Assembly (NCBI RefSeq): GCF_019720915.1
Contig: NZ_JAHKSI010000001.1
Span: 2,976,001-3,040,000 of the forward strand
DNA: 64,000 nt
Direction: 5' to 3'
Source: Alkalihalobacillus sp. TS-13
GTDB lineage: Bacteria > Bacillota > Bacilli > Bacillales > Fictibacillaceae
Shown: positions 61,252 through 64,000 of the stretch, piece after piece
Layout: each line of letters opens with the position of its first letter
How positions within the stretch are numbered: position 1 is the first letter of the stretch
The notes under the pieces: model-generated
Seen by the model: only the letters and a program-made list of their open reading frames with translations
What the model was told of the DNA's origin: nothing
The model's database searches: none
Made by a program: the position numbers and the translations under genes

Positions 61252-62404
61252 ATAAGTCTCTCCTTTGGATCGGTGGAGGATAGGTAGGTAATTCATCGCC
61301 TACAAGAGGGCGTAGCCATTTGTAGTAGCGTTCACGATTATCGATAAAGTCCGCAGGCATCACTCTTTCGCCTGCTTTTACCACATCCTCCAACTGGACT
61401 GGTTTCATATCTACATTATAACGAACATCGTCATCTCTTTGTATGGAAACCATCATTCCAGTCCAGCCTTCTTTAACCCACTTTCCTCCTGTGATTCCTG
61501 TAAGAAAAGACTCATACTGGTCTAAGCTTGATACAGATTGTGAGCTACTCCTTTGATTGATGCCTAAAAGCTCTGAACGGACCGTTACATTCAACTCTTT
61601 TTTTATGAAGGTTTCTACTTCTTCTGAAATACCTCCCAGGATAGGACGACCTTTGACTTTCTCTCGTTTAACTTGAACGCCGTCGCACCAACTGACCCCT
61701 TCACTGACAACTACGGTTGCACATCCATACTTGCGAACTGCTTCTTCTACAGAGCTTAGCAATTCAAGTTGTTTCAACGGGCGCTCTGGCAGGGCAATAA
61801 AGTGGGGACCTTCCTCTTCAAAGGTTTTTAATAATCCGCTTGCTGCTGCAAGCCACCCTGCATTCCTTCCCATCGTCTCCAGAATACGTACCTGTTCAAA
61901 GTTTTGCATGGCATGAAGATCACGACTGATATCTCTTGTTGCCTGAGCCACGTACCTTGCAGAGCTTCCAAACCCAGGTGCATGATCCGTACAACCTATA
62001 TCATTGTCCACTGTCTTCGGAAGCCCAATCACTTGTAAGCCATAACCCATATCTTCAGCGGCTTTCTCAACTTTGTACAATGCCTCCATCGTGCCATTGC
62101 CTCCGATGAAAACAAGAATTTCAATCGAATGTCGACGAAGGTTCCCTACAGCTTTTTCTATATTTTCATCAGTGAACGGATACCTCCCTGAACCAAGGCA
62201 CGCTCCAGGAACATTTTGATGTCTTAAGACCCAATTCGTATTTTCCTCGTTTCCTTCCATTAAATCGTCACGAACGAGCCCTTCATATCCATTTCGAATG
62301 AAAAACAAGGAAAAATCAGATCTCATTTCTTTTACAAAACCGGCAAGCGTCGAATTTATAACGGTTGTAGGTCCGCCGGCTTGCCCTATGGCAATCTTCT
62401 TCAT
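61232..62404 (-). CDS. PFK-A-family sugar kinase, probable sulfofructose kinase
   Basis: 390-residue phosphofructokinase-superfamily protein. Motifs are IAIGQAGGPTTVINSTLAGF, GSGRYPFTDEN, VFIGGNGTMEALYKVEKAA, LPKTVDNDIGCTDHAPGFGS and ETMGRNAGWLAAASGL. Glycine after GGN (GGNGT) is the pattern of ATP users, while PKTVDND with Lys is shared with PPi-type and atypical PFKs. The start is ATG 62404 behind AAGGGAG. It sits 14 bases after the isomerase gene. Ordinary glycolytic PFK would not be expected in this operon, so a dedicated substrate such as sulfofructose is proposed. Confidence 0.85.
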   Translation of the reverse strand: MKKIAIGQAGGPTTVINSTLAGFVKEMRSDFSLFFIRNGYEGLVRDDLMEGNEENTNWVLRHQNVPGACLGSGRYPFTDENIEKAVGNLRRHSIEILVFIGGNGTMEALYKVEKAAEDMGYGLQVIGLPKTVDNDIGCTDHAPGFGSSARYVAQATRDISRDLHAMQNFEQVRILETMGRNAGWLAAASGLLKTFEEEGPHFIALPERPLKQLELLSSVEEAVRKYGCATVVVSEGVSWCDGVQVKREKVKGRPILGGISEEVETFIKKELNVTVRSELLGINQRSSSQSVSSLDQYESFLTGITGGKWVKEGWTGMMVSIQRDDDVRYNVDMKPVQLEDVVKAGERVMPADFIDNRERYYKWLRPLVGDELPTYPPPIQRRDLYVDQQI

Positions 62405-62418
62405 GATTCCGACTCCCT

Positions 62419-63765
62419 TCAATCCCTCGTAAAGACAATAGTCTCTAATCCCAGCTGCCGGCCGAGCTCGACTAACTCTTCTGCAACATCGTCATATACG
62501 AGCGCATAATGAGGTTCAAAACCTTCTTCCATAATCTGATATAGCGTTTTGTTTACATCTGTTTCAAGCTGAACTTCCACGGAAGTACCGTTAAACCGTT
62601 GAGGTGTATCAAGTGCATTGCCGCGCATGACAAGCAACCGATATCCTTCTGGCGTGTAACCGACACGGAATAGCGTAACACGCCCAGGTTTTAAGCCGAA
62701 TTCCATTGTAAAGCCCAATTTACGGTTCGGGTGAACGCCGGATTGTGCCCCCTGGGACGGATGGGCTAAGGAATAGGCACCCGCACCGCAGTGCCAGAAT
62801 ACAACTGAGTTGCTGGCTTCATTCAAATGAACCATATCTCCTAAGTAAGGAGCACTCCCATCTGTCAGCTGCTGTAATATGAACATGGAGATGGAACCAT
62901 GAATATCAGACTCACATGACGATACGACTCCATCTTCAGTGAATTGTGAAAGTGTTGAACATGCAGCTGCCCCTAATTCATTAAAGAAGTCTGGCCAGCA
63001 CCGAATCGCAATTGCCGATATATGTTCTTCTTCAATCTTTTCTTTTACATAAGTTGAAAACTGTGCAAAACGCTCTACCGTTTCATCATTTCTGTTCAAT
63101 CCGATCACTTGTCGTTCTGCGCGATCGATCGCACCTTCCCATTTTTTTCGGGGAAGCTTGACACATTCTTCAAAAGCCTGCTGAAGATCAAAGCGAGAGA
63201 CCGTGACTCCCATTTGTTGATGTAATTTATCTTCATCCGTTCCTGAGAAAAAGAACCCTGGGGGATGTTCTCCGACGACTCCGATCTTTAATTGTTTAAG
63301 TTCTCCTATTAATCGATGTACCTGTAGTTGTTTTTTCATTTTCTGTTGAACATGTGCTTCATCGGCATTTCCAAATACGAATGAGTAAGGATGATTCATA
63401 CATCGGAGCACATGACTCGTACTATTACCTCCTGTAAGGGAGTTTAGCCGAAGTCTTCCGCCTATGCTCGGTTCACGTACAGACCAGACTACAACGGGGG
63501 CTTTAACGTTTTCAATTAGAGTTTGGACAAATTCGCCATCTGCGAATGTCACACTTTGATAAATCGTTGTAACAATTTCATTTCTATCATCTATATCTGC
63601 TAAAAATCCATCCAGCTCTTCAGGAGAAGTAATGATTTCCCCCGGCTCGATTAATTCATCAGCGATTTGTTCCAAAAATTCCACACTGTTGTTCCGCTGT
63701 TCTTCACCAGCTTTCAAATCGAAAGTCTTCCTGCCGATTGGTATATAAAGCACCTTATTTGACAA
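62419..63765 (-). CDS. L-fucose/arabinose isomerase-family sugar isomerase
   Basis: 448-residue ketol isomerase family protein. C-terminal metal-site motifs are SCESDIHGSISMF (Glu and Asp ligands) and VVFWHCGAGAYSLA (His ligand). The N-terminal segments VVWSVREPSIGGRLRLNSL and TSHVLRCMNHPYSFVFGN fit the Rossmann-like front domains. The start TTG 63765 has only a distant AGAAGGG; GTG at 63753 is an alternative. In sulfo-EMP2 and SFT pathways, the sulfoquinovose isomerase belongs to this superfamily, so aldose-ketose conversion of sulfoquinovose is proposed. Confidence 0.82.
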   Translation of the reverse strand: MSNKVLYIPIGRKTFDLKAGEEQRNNSVEFLEQIADELIEPGEIITSPEELDGFLADIDDRNEIVTTIYQSVTFADGEFVQTLIENVKAPVVVWSVREPSIGGRLRLNSLTGGNSTSHVLRCMNHPYSFVFGNADEAHVQQKMKKQLQVHRLIGELKQLKIGVVGEHPPGFFFSGTDEDKLHQQMGVTVSRFDLQQAFEECVKLPRKKWEGAIDRAERQVIGLNRNDETVERFAQFSTYVKEKIEEEHISAIAIRCWPDFFNELGAAACSTLSQFTEDGVVSSCESDIHGSISMFILQQLTDGSAPYLGDMVHLNEASNSVVFWHCGAGAYSLAHPSQGAQSGVHPNRKLGFTMEFGLKPGRVTLFRVGYTPEGYRLLVMRGNALDTPQRFNGTSVEVQLETDVNKTLYQIMEEGFEPHYALVYDDVAEELVELGRQLGLETIVFTRD

Positions 63766-63849
63766 CGTTGGTCACAACCCTTCTCCGCGGTGTTATTTCT
63801 ACTATAATCATATCATAGATAATGACCTTTTAAAATAGGTAGTTATGTT

Positions 63850-64000
63850 TTATCTTTCAACACTTTCATTAGCGACTTTATCGAACAATTCTCTATAAGG
63901 TGATTGTTTCTTGTAAAAGACAGGCGGTTGTCCGATTGAAGCATCTACCTCGATGTCACCTCCGTGATATTCTTTTCCACTCCAGAAATGGACCCATTCA
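63850..64000 (-). CDS. C-terminal end of a GH31 glycosidase, probable sulfoquinovosidase (partial)
   Basis: The last 49 codons of a gene that continues beyond the right edge. The reading includes VHFWSGKEYHGGDIEVDASI then GQPPVFYKKQSPYRELF and a stop. The ending with IGxPPVFY and a following aromatic-LF is what I recall for YihQ-type sulfoquinovosidases among GH31 enzymes. The catalytic part is not in the window, so only family-level inference is possible. It lies 84 bases upstream of the isomerase on the same strand, so the operon begins outside the window. Confidence 0.55.
   Translation of the reverse strand, partial: EWVHFWSGKEYHGGDIEVDASIGQPPVFYKKQSPYRELFDKVANESVER

Overview
The window looks like chromosome of a low-GC Firmicute of the family Bacillaceae. 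The evidence is strong AGGAGG-type ribosome binding sites, frequent TTG and GTG starts, a CcpA-type cre site, a YezG-type toxin immunity gene, NhaC antiporters, and a RocR-like sigma-54 activator with -24/-12 promoters. Species cannot be read from the sequence. No rRNA, tRNA or CRISPR array was seen. The window is a chain of catabolic islands separated by dispersed intergenic repeats and gene remnants.

Layout. (1) 1-28.1 kb, glycan island: two very large secreted GH2 beta-galactosidases (one runs off the left edge and carries a LamG domain inside its catalytic region), a secreted multidomain GH92 alpha-mannosidase, a mannose/fructose-type PTS permease with a cre site, and a membrane-anchored sugar-binding protein / YesM-type kinase / YesN-type regulator set. 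Both GH2 genes carry a similar 27-bp dyad operator upstream. Embedded in this island (10.2-16.1 kb) is an abgB-abgT-abgA-like operon for p-aminobenzoyl-glutamate or similar amidated compounds, divergent from a regulator of a family I cannot name. (2) 28.4-33.2 kb, accessory debris: small hypothetical membrane proteins, a DUF2750 protein, a broken polymorphic nuclease toxin with its immunity gene, and a second immunity remnant. (3) 33.2-44.8 kb, a hydroxyproline catabolic regulon: NhaC-type transporter, epimerase, D-hydroxyproline dehydrogenase made of four separate polypeptides, deaminase, alpha-ketoglutarate semialdehyde dehydrogenase, an L3HYPDH-like protein and a PAS/AAA+ activator. Four sigma-54 promoters can be read by eye. 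(4) 45-49.2 kb, a (methyl)arginine operon: two guanidino-group hydrolases, a permease and a truncated rocB, divergent from an IclR regulator with a perfect operator. (5) 49.2-56.4 kb: a TnpB remnant abutting an NhaC remnant, a second copy of the unnamed regulator family, an NhaC transporter paired with a stand-alone argininosuccinate-lyase-family enzyme, and an HPr-like protein without the phospho-histidine motif. (6) 56.9-64 kb: an operon with the end of a GH31 glycosidase, a fucose-isomerase-family isomerase, a PFK-family sugar kinase, a GntR regulator, a class II aldolase, an aldehyde dehydrogenase and an AEC exporter. This gene set matches sulfoglycolysis of the sulfo-EMP2 type (sulfoquinovose to sulfolactate) better than any ordinary sugar pathway I can think of.

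All functional statements come from reading protein motifs and gene order. No database search or structure prediction was run.
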